Positions 1-10,775 of a stretch of DNA of 15,053 nt are shown piece after piece. Within the stretch, counting starts at the first letter, position 1. Each line of letters starts with the position of its first letter. Under the pieces are notes generated by a model. That model searched no databases. It was not told the DNA's origin and saw only the letters and a program-made list of their open reading frames with translations. A program made the translations under genes and the position numbers. Origin of the DNA: Acanthamoeba lenticulata (Eukaryota; Discosea; Longamoebia; Acanthamoebidae); assembly GCA_002179805.1 (NCBI GenBank), contig NAVB01002469.1, forward strand, positions 1 to 15,053. Direction: 5' to 3'.

Positions 1-19
1 AATCAGAAGAGGAAAGAGA

Positions 20-2662
20 TCAGGTGGCGAGCATGATGTCTCCCACGAGGAAGCGGGCGAGGAGGGTCTGGGGTGCGTAGCGGCGCAGCACGTCGCGCAA
101 GGCGTCTCGGTATCGGTGAAACAGCCCACCCGGCGCCATCGTCCGGCCCTGCAAGAGAAGAGGGGGGAGGCGTCAAGAGAACGGTAGGCGCCACAAAGAC
201 AGTGCGAGAACGTACGTGAAGGCACAAGTAAGAAGAGGACGAGGCGCCCGCAGGGACGTTTGTTGTCGGCGGCAGCGGCGAGAACGAGAGGCCACCTGGC
301 CGTTGTTGCCGAAAGAACGAAAGCGACCGTTAGCAAAAGTGAAAAGCGGCAACAGAGAAGAGGCGGCAGGGCTACGGACTGGGGAGGGACTCGGGGTCGG
401 TGCGGGCAAGAAACAGCGAGTAGAGCGGGAAGTGGTTGAGGCCTTCCGTGATAAAGGCCAGCGCGGCGTGGAGGCTCATCACGAGGAGCCGCAGGAGGCC
501 AAAGTAGAGGTAGAACACGAACGTGGTGGGCATGAGAAAGAAGATCACCGTGAAGAGCAGCGTGCCCAGCAGCAGCTGGTCCACGTCATACGAGTACGAG
601 TCAATCCGCTCGCGCAACACGTTCCGCTTCTTCCCTGCACAGCTTTGGTCAACCTCGAGTTGTTGTGACGATCAAGAGGACGAGAATGAGAATGGAGAAG
701 AAGACGCACCGCGAAAGAGCTTCCAAAGAGAGGAGAGGACGTGGAGCATGATGGCGTAGAAGCGCGCCGAGACGGTGTAAAAGTAAAAGATGTGGATCGT
801 GCAGAAGGAGATCAGGTCGGACAGCAGCGCGAGCGTCATCGTGAGACCCAGCAGCCCGGCCAGCGACGCCACACGCAGCAGCAGCGGCAAGTACGGCAGC
901 ATTTCTGCAGCATTGCGGCGTCAGCAGCTGAGCCGGGCGGGGCAGAGAAGGCAGAGGCGGCGCACCGGCGTTGACGACAGTCCACGAGTCCATGAGATAC
1001 AGGAACACGGCCCCCAGGGCCTCGCTCAGCTGCGGGTTGAGCTTGATGCCGGCCGGCTGCGCTCATTTCATAGGTCAGACGATGTCTGACCGAGCGAACA
1101 AAAAGTCCGCGGCCGGGGTGGACGTGCCTGGTTCATGAGGAAGCGGACGCCGCCGCGCAGGGGCTCGTACCAGAAGGCGTCGTAGTCGGACGCGGCGATC
1201 TTCTGGGCCAGCCAGTCGGCCGAGCTCCAAGCAACGGCCATGAACAGGGCCCCGGCCAGCACATCGATCGCCATCAGCCAGAAGGCATTGGCCAGGCTCA
1301 GCTCCACCACACGCCGCTCCTGGGTTCGTGTGGGTGAGGCCTCATACACGAGCACGACCGCACGGAGATCAGGGAGTGGAGGAGTACAGGCGAGTGGCGC
1401 CATGGGCTGCCGCGGCGGGCGACGAGGTAGCGCCACTGGGCGACGCACTGGCGCAGGGCGCGTAGGCGGAGGTCGAGCTGTCGCCCGACGGCAGCCACTT
1501 GGCGCACCCGTAGGAGGACGGTCAGTCCAAACGGGACTGGCTGGGCGAGAAACCACAGCAGCGGCGCGATGAGCCATCGATCGAGCAGGGCCACTAGCGC
1601 CACCAGCGCGGCCAGCACGCCCCAGACGCGCTTCCCGCAAACTGGAGCAAAGTCGATATCGAGATCGTTCTTTGCCTTGTCGGCTGAGAGTGCACGGGCG
1701 AGCAGGGCCTCGACCAGCCACGCGCTGCAGCGTCGGTGGTCAAAATGCTGTGTGGCGTAGCGTTAAAGGACGATGAGGGGAGGCACACCAGCTGATCTGT
1801 TCCACGTTGCGTTCGAGGTCTGTGCTGGGAATAGAGGAAGGCTGTTCTGTACTAGAGCTGCCCTCATCGCCGACACCCACGGCGGCGCCCGCAGCTGCAC
1901 TAGCTGGCTTGGACGCTTGCTCGGGTTGCTGCTGCTGCTTGTGTAGCCAGTAGTGTCAAGCCATGCACACGAACAGCTGTTTTTGTAGAAGAAAGGTTTT
2001 ACGTGCGAAGCAGAAGAGACCAGGTCCTCGTTCATGGGCAGCGGCCCTGACGTAAGGAAGTGGCCGCGCGAGGAGTCGGGCGGCGAGTAGAGGACCACTT
2101 GCGATGCCAGTTGCTCTCCATCGGACCGAGTGCCGTCGTGCTCGACTTCGATCACGGAGGGCAGCGGCGCGGTTTGCTTGGTCTCGTTTCCTCTCGACGT
2201 GAAGCTCAGGTGCAGCCAGAGGTCTCGTGCCTCCTGGCCCTTAGGGAAGACGCCAGCGCGACGCGATGGCCCCATGGTACCGAGCACGACGAGGGGCGAG
2301 CCGCCCATGCTGGAGCATCGGGCGAGCAGGCCGCGCATGTTGCTCGACGTGGTGATGCGTTGTAGAGCGTGCTCTACCTCCTCTACCTCCTTTGAGAGAC
2401 AACATGGAGGCGCTTCAACAATCTGCTGCAAGATGAACCTAGCAAGCCAAGCAAGAAAGAAAGAAGGAAGGCGCACCGCATGCCCACTTACTACAGCAGC
2501 AACGCACACCACGAGTTGTGCCGAACAGCGACGCCACCAGCCAACGAGGACGTGCTGCGTTCCCTCTTGAATTTCGGTCTGCCGCTTTCGTTGTGGCCAC
2601 CACAACTGCAATGAGGATGCTTTGTGTGCTGCCTCATGTTGTGCACCCGCAACAGTCTCCAT
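20..2662 (-). CDS. PIGQ: PIGQ/GPI1, GPI-GlcNAc transferase subunit (10 exons)
   Basis: Membrane subunit of the ER GPI-GlcNAc transferase complex, which moves GlcNAc from UDP-GlcNAc to phosphatidylinositol, the first step of GPI-anchor synthesis. Hand-built exons, in transcript order: 2662-2492, 2425-2003, 1934-1789, 1724-1388, 1319-1128, 1056-966, 904-710, 634-380, 295-216, 148-20. All junctions keep frame and give about 672 residues, within the family range. Family signatures: VLVGWW near residue 38; hydrophobic helices near 279-306 and 371-390; PAGIKLN at 424-430; LLSDLISFCTIHIFYFY near 480-496; LWKLFRGKKRNVLRERIDSY at 513-532, followed by DVDQLLLGTLLFT; the NHFPLYSL block near 585-592; and a C-terminal YRDALRDVLRRYAP segment. 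A low-complexity Gln/Ala/Ser linker lies near 199-235. Start chosen as the first in-frame ATG, 60 bp from the divergent neighbour. Intron 5 has a GC donor; intron 8 starts with the weak GTCCGT and is the least certain junction. Family assignment is firm; exact ends of exons 3, 8 and 9 are less so. Confidence 0.9.
1057..1127 (-). other. GC-AG intron 5 of the PIGQ gene
   Basis: On the minus strand the preceding exon ends ...AACCAG and the intron starts GCACGT and ends GCGCAG. Only this phase-0 junction gives the family-like LMNQ-PAGIKLN reading. A GT two bases further in, used with the acceptor ATGAG, would also keep frame but inserts two residues and uses poor sites. Confidence 0.65.
1928..1938 (-). 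other. Tandem NAG acceptors at PIGQ intron 2
   Basis: The intron starting at 2002 (GTAAAA) ends in AAG CAG CAG CAG CAA. Each NAG is in phase 0, so splicing at different ones would only change the number of glutamines. CAG at 1935 is taken as the acceptor because the other introns of the window end in CAG, or in TAG once. Confidence 0.5.
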
Positions 2663-2722
2663 GAAAAATGAAATAAAACAAAATTTTATTTTGTTTTTTC
2701 CTGCGTCTTCTCCCGGATCAAG
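2663..2722. promoter_or_regulatory. 60-bp divergent promoter between PIGQ and F-box genes
   Basis: The two start codons face away from each other with only 60 bp between them, so both promoters and both 5' leaders must fit here or overlap the coding regions. Positions 2664-2699 are almost pure A/T, with an imperfect palindrome centred on AAAATTTT near 2680-2687, in sharp contrast to the GC-rich flanks. The side facing the F-box gene is pyrimidine-rich and ends GATCAAG|ATG. No canonical TATA box is clear. Confidence 0.6.
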
Positions 2723-4641
2723 ATGGGGAACGGATTAGAAGCACTACCAGAAGAGCTCCTAGTCCACGCCCTTGGATTTTGTACACCTCCCGCACTAAAT
2801 GCGCTGAGCTTGGTGTCAAAATCGTGGCAGATGCGAATGCAAGCAAATGATGCCACTCTCTGGCGTCCTTGGGCGTTGCGCCTCTGGCGTTCTCCTTCCA
2901 CGGCTACGACAGCGGTCCCTCCGGAGATGGAGACACTGAAGCAGGCCCTTGATCGTGAGCACGGCTTAACCCCGGTCCCCTGGCGCCGCTTCCACCACTT
3001 GCTCGCTGCTATGTCGGACAACTGGGCGCGGCTGGCCTTCGCCCGGCGCCATTGGTACCACAACAAGACAGAAGCCCTGACGCTGCGCTACACACACGAG
3101 GAACTGGCCAACTGGGACGACCAGCACGAGGACGAAGACGAGGAACCTGAGGGCTGGGACAAGAGTAGCGTCGCCGGTCTGGCGGTCGATGCCGGCGGCC
3201 GTGTCGTCACCGGCGGTGACGACGGCTGCGTGCACGTGTGGGATGCCCATGGGAGGTAAGACTCCTCCCTTTGACGCTCCTCCAGCAGCAGTCTGACCTG
3301 GGCCTCTGGGTCATCGCATAACGCAGGTTACTCGGATCGTACTCGGATGAATGGAACTGGAACCACATCTCCTGCGTTTGCCAAAACGAACAGGTCGTTG
3401 TGGCCGGCTACATGAACCGCCCGGTGGAGTCCAAGGCTGGCATCCTCGTGTGGGACTTTGCCACGGGCGAGCAGAAGCACAGCTTCTCCTGCACCGACGA
3501 AGTGCGGGATTTGGCCATGCGCGCGCCCTTCCTCGTCGCTGGTTGCGATGACGTGATGTGCTGGGACCTCAACACGGGTGCCGTCGTCCAGCGAATCGAG
3601 TGTGGTTACCCGATGTCGCAGGTCGAGCTCCACCCGACCGAGTACTACATGCTGCTCACCGGCTCGATCTACCGCAACAAGGTGTGGGTGTGGGACGTGC
3701 GCACCCCCAAGAAGTAGTACGTGGCTGCCGGTTTGGCCCATCACTAAGGCGCCTGCTGGAGATCACACTCGACCAACGCTTGTGGTTTATGCAGCGTGGC
3801 CAAGGCCGCATTGGGCGAGAACCTGGCGCCTCCGTTCGCCTTTGATGCAGAGCGACTTGTGGCCGGTGAGGTGGAGGAGATTGGCGAGGGAGGCGCCGTG
3901 CGCCTGTGGGACATGCGCAAGCTCGCCAAGCCGCTCTTCACCCTCCACCAACCGACCAACCTTGGAGGTGCGGCGATTATCTTTGATTATCTCTCGGCCC
4001 ACTACAGTCATGCTCATGCACACCGCAGAAAGCACGGGCGACGTCTACGCCGTTGAGTTCAACTCAGAAGTCATCGTGTCGTCTCACGAGATCGGTGGCC
4101 TGCGGCTCTGGTACGTGCAAGCCGCAAGCTTAACAAGTGAGTGAAGAGCCTTGAATGACAATTCTATGCTTGCCGGGGCGCAGGTCGATGGCCGACGGCG
4201 CGCTGATTGGCGAGGAGGACAGCTTGCCCCTCCTGAGGCGTATTGTCATCGATCGCGGTGCGTTCTTCTCATGGGCTTTTCCCAATTGTGCCCAGCCGCC
4301 CCGCACAAGACTGATCGAGCTCGCCCACGTCAGAGGAAGGCCGGTGCTTCGCTGGCGGTGATGATGGTGGCATCTACTTTGTCGACATTCACAAGGAGGC
4401 TCAAGCGGCTCGTGAATGGTGCATACGACAGGATGGCGAGAACACAACGACGCGAAGGGCGAGGCTGCAAAGGTCGATCCAGCACCTAAGCGTGGTGGAG
4501 CCGCCCGTAGCCAACGGCGGGCCGCTCGATTTCGCGGACGTCAACGGCCTGCAGGTGACAAAGCGTGGGCTGGCCGCAACATTCCGCGACAGCTCCGTCC
4601 GCTTCTACGACTTTGCGCCTGCTCCACGACAGACGAACTAG
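2723..4641 (+). CDS. F-box/WD40 repeat protein (6 exons)
   Basis: Predicted substrate receptor of an SCF-type E3 ubiquitin ligase: the F-box would bind Skp1 and the propeller would bind the target. Exons: 2723-3255, 3327-3716, 3795-3967, 4029-4110, 4184-4257, 4334-4641; all junctions are in frame, giving 519 residues. The F-box is at the extreme N-terminus (residues about 3-45: LEALPEELLVHALGF, then LNALSLVSKSWQ and LWRPW). From about residue 148 there are WD-type blades with GGDDGCVHVWD, GILVWDFATGE, DVMCWDLNTGA, KVWVWDVRTPK, GAVRLWDMRKL, GGLRLW, GGDDGGIYFVD and SSVRFYDF, enough for a seven- or eight-bladed propeller. An acidic stretch (DDQHEDEDEEPE) separates the two parts. Introns are 61-78 bp with GTAAGA, GTACGT, GTGCGG, GTACGT and GTGCGT donors. 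The substrate cannot be read from sequence and no named orthologue is claimed. Confidence 0.92.
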
Positions 4642-4878
4642 CGAGCACGCTAGTGTGCACTCGTTCCCCAAGAGGCAGCTGTATGGCGGAATTTCTTGTA
4701 GACATGCTCGGAGTTAAGAAGGGCAAGAAGAAACGCAGAAACGTGCCGCCGGCGCCTCTCGGTCCCTTTTTCCCGCCCTCGCGCAGTCGCAAAGCCCGCC
4801 GGCAGCTGTTTTGTTACACATCCGAGCTCTCTCCGATCAGAGTCGCTACACAAACCACAAGCATCACAAACACACAAG
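4642..4878 (+). promoter_or_regulatory. NAP1 upstream region with an E2F-like site
   Basis: This 237-bp gap holds the 3' end of the F-box gene and the NAP1 promoter and leader. TTTTTCCCGCC at 4767-4777 matches the E2F core TTTSSCGC, and GGCGCC lies at 4751-4756. The leader next to the start codon is A/C-rich and unstructured (AAACACACAAG|ATG), typical of a well-translated message. Factor binding is inference. Confidence 0.4.
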
Positions 4879-6142
4879 ATGGGAGACAAGCAGCAGCCGA
4901 CCTTTGACTTCAGCAAGCTCAACTTCGACCTCTCCGCCGGCGGTGCGGGTGGTTTCAACCTTCAGGGCGCTCTCCAGGGCCTGCAGAGCCAGCTCGGCGC
5001 AATGGGCATGCTCGGCGCCGATTCGGGCTACTTCAAGACCCTCCCCAAGTCCGTGCAGCGCCGCGTCCGCGCCCTCCGCAACCTTGACGTACGTTCCAAC
5101 ATTCCAAATCTGTTTGCATCATTTGCGAAATTAATCTTAATTTGTAACAACTTGCAAAAATCTCCATACAGCGCCAGTTCGAGTCGATTGAGGAGGAGTT
5201 CGAGAAGGAGCTGAAGGCGCTCGAGCTCAAGTACCACAGGGAGCACTACACGCCCCTCTACAAGAAGCGCTCCGACATCGTCAACGGCAAGTACGAGCCG
5301 ACCGAAGAGGAGGCTAAGGAAGAGGAGGAGGACGAGGAGGAGGAGGATGAGCCCAAGATTGTTGAGCTCAAGGAGGAGAAGAAGGAGGGTGAGGAGGAGA
5401 AGAAGGAGGTTAAGGACGAGAACGTGGTCGGTGTGCCCGAGTTCTGGCTCGTTGCCCTCAAGCACCACGACATGATCGACAGTGCCATTAACGAGAAGGA
5501 CGAGGAGGCCCTCAAGTACCTGATCGACATCACTCAGGACCCCGTCGAGGAGGAGGCTGGTAGCTTCACCCTCAAGTTCCACTTCAGGGAGAACCCCTTC
5601 TTCACCAACGAGGTTCTCAGCAAGACCTACCACCTCGACGGCGACGGCGAGGAGGGTGAGGAAGTCGTCTGCGAGAGCGTCGACAGCACCCAGGTCAACT
5701 GGAAGGAGGGTCAGGACCTCACCAAGGGCAAGTCTAAGGGCTTCGGCGAGGAGGGTTCGTTCTTCAACTTCTTCGCGCCGCCCGAGGTCAAGCAGGGCAA
5801 GAACGCCTCGCAGGAGATCGTGAGCATGATGGAGATGGACTTTGAGATGGCTGTCTCTATCAAGGAGGAGATCATCAAGCACGCCGTCCACTGGTTCACC
5901 GGTGATGCCTCTGTCGACGGCTTTGGACCCATGGGCGAGGAGGATGACGACGATGAGGATGGCGAGGTACTTGCCTCTCTCTCTTACACTTATTCCCGTC
6001 AATTCAAATAACTAATTCTACCTCCTTTTTCCTGATGCATCAGTTCGGTGGTGATGATGATGAGGAGGATGATGACGAGGACGATGGCGACTTTGCCCCG
6101 CCCGCGGGTGGCGAGGCCAAGCCCGAGTGCAAGCAGCAGTAA
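4879..6142 (+). CDS. NAP1: Nucleosome assembly protein 1 (NAP1), 3 exons
   Basis: Histone chaperone of the NAP/SET family that binds H2A-H2B (and H3-H4), shuttles histones and helps nucleosome assembly. Exons 4879-5088, 5172-5966 and 6044-6142 give 367 residues. Family landmarks: LPKSVQRRVRALRNLD at 55-70; the long dimerisation helix with LELKYHREHYTPLYKKR at 87-103; GVPEFWLVALKHH at 157-169; FHFRENPFFTNEVLSKTYHL at 206-225; NWKEG and SFFNFFAPPEV at 266-276. A Lys/Glu-rich insert (about 114-152) precedes GVPEFW, and an acidic tail follows (about 326-351). The last four residues are CKQQ, the prenylation motif known from plant and animal NAP1. The segment before SFFNFF is short and not clearly basic. 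Intron donors are GTACGT and GTACTT. Start: first ATG in AAG|ATG context. Family identity is very secure. Confidence 0.97.
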
Positions 6143-6663
6143 AACAGCGTGCTGAGCACCACCTCTATGTCGCACAATCTCTTCCCCTCTATCCCCCTTT
6201 CTTAAGTTTTGTAGCCACCAAAGGCGCCTGTGAATGAGCAAACCGTTGAAGAATTTGATCGTTTGTCTGCCACCTCTGCTTCTTTTTCTGGCACCACCAT
6301 CAGCTGATGGCGACGTTGTCCTGCGCGCACACCTACCACCATGATGCAGTGGGGTTGGGACGTCACGGGGAGATCCACACGTGCGTAAGTGGAGGAGGAT
6401 GCGCCCCACCAGTGGCCGCACTTGGGGAGTTGTGCGAAAGGAAATTTTTTTTTCTTTGGAAGGGGACGCGACGGTGGCGAATGGCGCAACCACAAAAATG
6501 TGAAACGCCTCTATTTTTCGTGATTTACCACGTTTTCGTATCGCACTTGGCCCGGACGGCAACCGGCAGAAGAAGATCATCAGTGTGCAGATCCATTCTC
6601 TCGGCCACATTCGGCTTGCCTCCCCCCTGTGAAGAAGAAGTGCGCGAAGAAGTGAGACGAGAA
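6143..6663 (+). other. NAP1 3' region and kinase promoter, no gene seen
   Basis: Gap of 521 bp. The first part has pyrimidine-rich 3'-UTR-like sequence without AATAAA. A CACGTG palindrome lies at 6378-6383 and a T9 run near 6444. The frame of the kinase is open upstream to an ATG at 6307, but the translation lacks domain-like character and family resemblance, so this is treated as promoter and leader. Confidence 0.6.
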
Positions 6664-8303
<1,640 letters not shown>

Positions 8304-8540
8304 GTGCGTTTCCCTCTTGCCTGTTGTTTTCCCTCTTTACCCCGGGCTAACCCTTGGTACAGAAGGAACCCTGCCGCGCGAGAGGGCCACTTGTATCTCC
8401 CTTTTTTAAACAAAACGAAACGTTTGCTCGCTCTTCTGCTTTATCCTTCCCTCCAACTCGCTCTCCTCTCCTCTATCTCTGTCACTCCTATACTTGTATA
8501 TCTATAGCAGAGGTTGCGGTCTTTTAGTGCCCGCCCAAAC

Positions 8541-8546
8541 AATAAA
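8541..8546 (+). terminator. Possible polyadenylation signal of the kinase gene
   Basis: AATAAA lies 238 nt after the kinase stop codon, with T-rich sequence just downstream. It is a canonical eukaryotic hexamer, but use is unproven and several other genes here lack one. Confidence 0.4.
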
Positions 8547-8669
8547 CCATTTCCTTCGTGTCATCATCATTCTTCGCCACGCCCCTCATGAAGGCCGCAA
8601 CAGAACAATTAAGGCGCCGGAGTATGAGGCGATGGTTCACAGAAGGCTAACCCTGTAAAGGAGGCAGGC

Positions 8670-8703
8670 TTGGCGCCAAAACAAGGCGCCCTTCCCGCCA
8701 AAA
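8670..8703 (+). promoter_or_regulatory. E2F-like cluster upstream of beta-tubulin
   Basis: TTGGCGCCAA (8670-8679) is a palindromic E2F-type site. GGCGCC recurs at 8685-8690 and TTCCCGCCAAAA follows at 8692-8703, the classic E2F word. A further GGCGCC is at 8613-8618 and a CCAAT box at 8757-8761. The cluster lies about 185-215 bp before the start codon. Confidence 0.45.
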
Positions 8704-8886
8704 CGAGCTTTTCCTGCAAGTTGGGCTTCGCCATTTCCCTGTGCGGCACACTTCGGCCAATGGGGAGCGCCGGCCTGGCGACTCGCGCCAAGAGGGCCAG
8801 CACCGACAAAAGCGCGGCAGACCCGAGGATTCTCAAGAAGCGACGCGCAAGCAATCAGTTCGGAAGCAACCGCAGCGCACTAGAAG

Positions 8887-10775
8887 ATGAGAGAAATCGT
8901 GCACGTTCAGGTGGGTCAGTGCGGTAACCAGATCGGCGCTAAATTCTGGGAGACCATTTGCGACGAACATGGCATTCTGCCCAACGGCCGGTGGAATGAG
9001 GACCCTACGACCAACCCCGGCAAGGATCACATTCAGCTTGACAAGATCAATGTCTACTACAACGAGGCCTCTGGAGGCACGTTCCAGCACCTCATCTTTT
9101 CACCTATTTCTTTATTTTTGCTTGAATCACCAGTAACTATGAGCAAACCGAAGGGAAATGAGGGGGAACAACGAGAAACCTCTCGCGCACCCTCGCACAC
9201 ATTTGATTACACTGAAGCCTACTTTTACTTTCACATTAATGTGTAGAATTGTGATGCTACTTGAAAATTTATTACTGACACTCCCCATTTACTTTACAGG
9301 CAAGTATGTCCCGCGCGCTGTCTTGGTCGATTTGGAGCCAGGCGTCATGGATCAGATCAAGGGCAACAAGCTGGGCAAGCTCTTCCGTCCCGACAACATC
9401 GTGCACGGCCAGTCTGGTGCCGGCAACAACTGGTACTGTCTCTCCGCGCAATGGCCCACCTCGTTATTTAGTCGACATACCTAAGTGAAATGCATCAACT
9501 CATTTTGCGATCGTCCGTAATTTCCAATCCACAGGGCCAAGGGTCACTACACAGAGGGCGCTGAGCTCGTTGAGGAGGTCATGGACGTCGTGCGCAAGGA
9601 GGTGGAGCACTGCGACCTCATGCAGGGCTTCCAGCTGTGCCACTCGCTCGGTGGCGGTACCGGCTCGGGCATGGGCACGCTCGTCATGTCCAAGTTGCGC
9701 GAGGAGTACCCCGACCGCATGATCTGCACTTTCAGCGTTGTCCCTTCGCCCAAGGTGTCTGAGGTCGTCGTCGAGCCCTACAACGCCACCCTTTCCGTGC
9801 ACCAGCTCATCGAGAATGCCGATGAGGTGATGTGCATTGACAATGAGGCGCTCTATGACATTTGCTTCCGCACCCTCAAGCTCAACAACCCCAACTACTC
9901 GGAGCTTAACGGTCTCGTCTCCCACGTCATGAGTGGCATCACCTGCTCGCTGCGCTTCCCTGGTCAGCTCAACGCTGATCTGCGCAAGCTCGCCGTCAAC
10001 TTGATCCCCTTCCCGCGTCTGCACTTCTTCCTCGTCGGCTTTGCTCCCCTCACGTCGCTCTCCAACAAGGACTACCTCAACCTCTCGTACGCGACACCTT
10101 CTACCCTCTCGCTTGGTTGAACGCTTTTGACCTAATCTGCGTGTCTTGCGTTGCTTCTCTTCTACAGGGTGCTCCAGCTGACCCAGCAGATGTTCAACCC
10201 GCTTAACATGATGGCGGCCTGCGATCCGCGCAACGGTCGGTACCTCACCGCCTCGGCCATCTTCCGTGGCAAGGACCTCCGCACCAAGGAAGTCGAGGAT
10301 GTACGTCTTGTCGCCTTCATGGAGCTTTCTTGCTTCTTTCTTTCTCTTGAGGATGGAAGCTCACGTGATTTTTGCACACCAACAGGAGCTGCTCAAGGTT
10401 CAGGGCAAGCACAGCTCGTCGTTCGTGGAGTGGATCCCGAACAACATTAAGTCGTCGGTGTGCTCGGTGCCCAACGCCGGCAGGGACATCTCGGCCACCT
10501 TCCTGGGCAACTCGACTTGCATCCAGCAGCTGTTCAAGCGCGTGGCGGACCAGTCGAGCGTCATGTTCAAGCGCAAGGCCTTCTGGCACTGGTATACCGA
10601 GGAGGGCATGGACGACATGGAGTACACTGAGGCCGAGTCCAACTTGCTCGATCTCGTCCAGGAGTACCAGCAGTACGAGACTGCTGGCGTTGATGACGAT
10701 GACGACCACAACGTGGGCCACGAGGACGAGTCCTCCCTCGTTGGTGGCGAGAGCGAGGTGCAACTCGACGAGTAA
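8887..10775 (+). CDS. TUBB: Beta-tubulin, divergent isotype (5 exons)
   Basis: GTP-binding subunit of the alpha/beta-tubulin heterodimer of microtubules. Exons 8887-9076, 9300-9432, 9535-10086, 10168-10300 and 10386-10775 give 465 residues; the usual length is about 445. It opens with MREI, the N-terminal signal for tubulin mRNA autoregulation in animals, and has GQCGNQ, the GGGTGSG loop (147-153), [58 protein letters not shown] and [18 protein letters not shown]. Unusual: a 7-residue insertion in the H1-S2 loop (about 36-47); divergent [17 protein letters not shown] and [13 protein letters not shown] segments; Met at 207 (canonical 200, normally Phe/Tyr); TCS where TTC is usual (canonical 238-239); and a 30-residue acidic tail without the usual short Glu-rich end. 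The first intron starts GC and, at 223 bp, is the longest here. It is likely a paralogue beside a more standard beta-tubulin. Confidence 0.97.
9077..9299 (+). other. GC-AG intron 1 of beta-tubulin (223 bp)
   Basis: The exon ends ...TCTGGAG and the intron starts GCACGT and ends TTTACAG. The conserved NEASGGKYVPRA reading requires exactly this junction; the GT four bases inside the intron breaks the frame. The intron is AT-rich against the GC-rich exons. Confidence 0.85.

Larger units (their letters stand above)
8304..8886 (+). other. Kinase 3' region and beta-tubulin promoter, no gene seen
   Basis: Gap of 583 bp. The first 240 bp is pyrimidine-rich 3'-UTR-like sequence ending at an AATAAA. 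The rest is GC-rich and carries E2F-like and CCAAT words, listed separately. I saw no tRNA-like cloverleaf and no convincing coding segment. Confidence 0.6.

Noticed and set aside
216..668. Plus-strand reading frame rich in Arg/Glu opposite PIGQ
   Set aside because: It mirrors conserved PIGQ exons and introns on the other strand and has no domain features; a composition effect of GC-rich DNA.
5028..6002. Long minus-strand frame opposite NAP1, Leu-rich
   Set aside because: It is the antisense of Glu-, Lys- and Asp-rich NAP1 codons, which read as Leu and Val on the other strand. No gene is supported.
6307..6663. N-terminal extension of the kinase from an upstream in-frame ATG
   Set aside because: The 119-codon extension has no recognisable domain and runs through a T-rich, promoter-like stretch. 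Starting at 6664 gives a textbook MGxxxS N-terminus.
8611..8660. tRNA-like B box (GGTTCA near 8634)
   Set aside because: The rest of the B box does not fit and no acceptor stem or A box can be paired around it.
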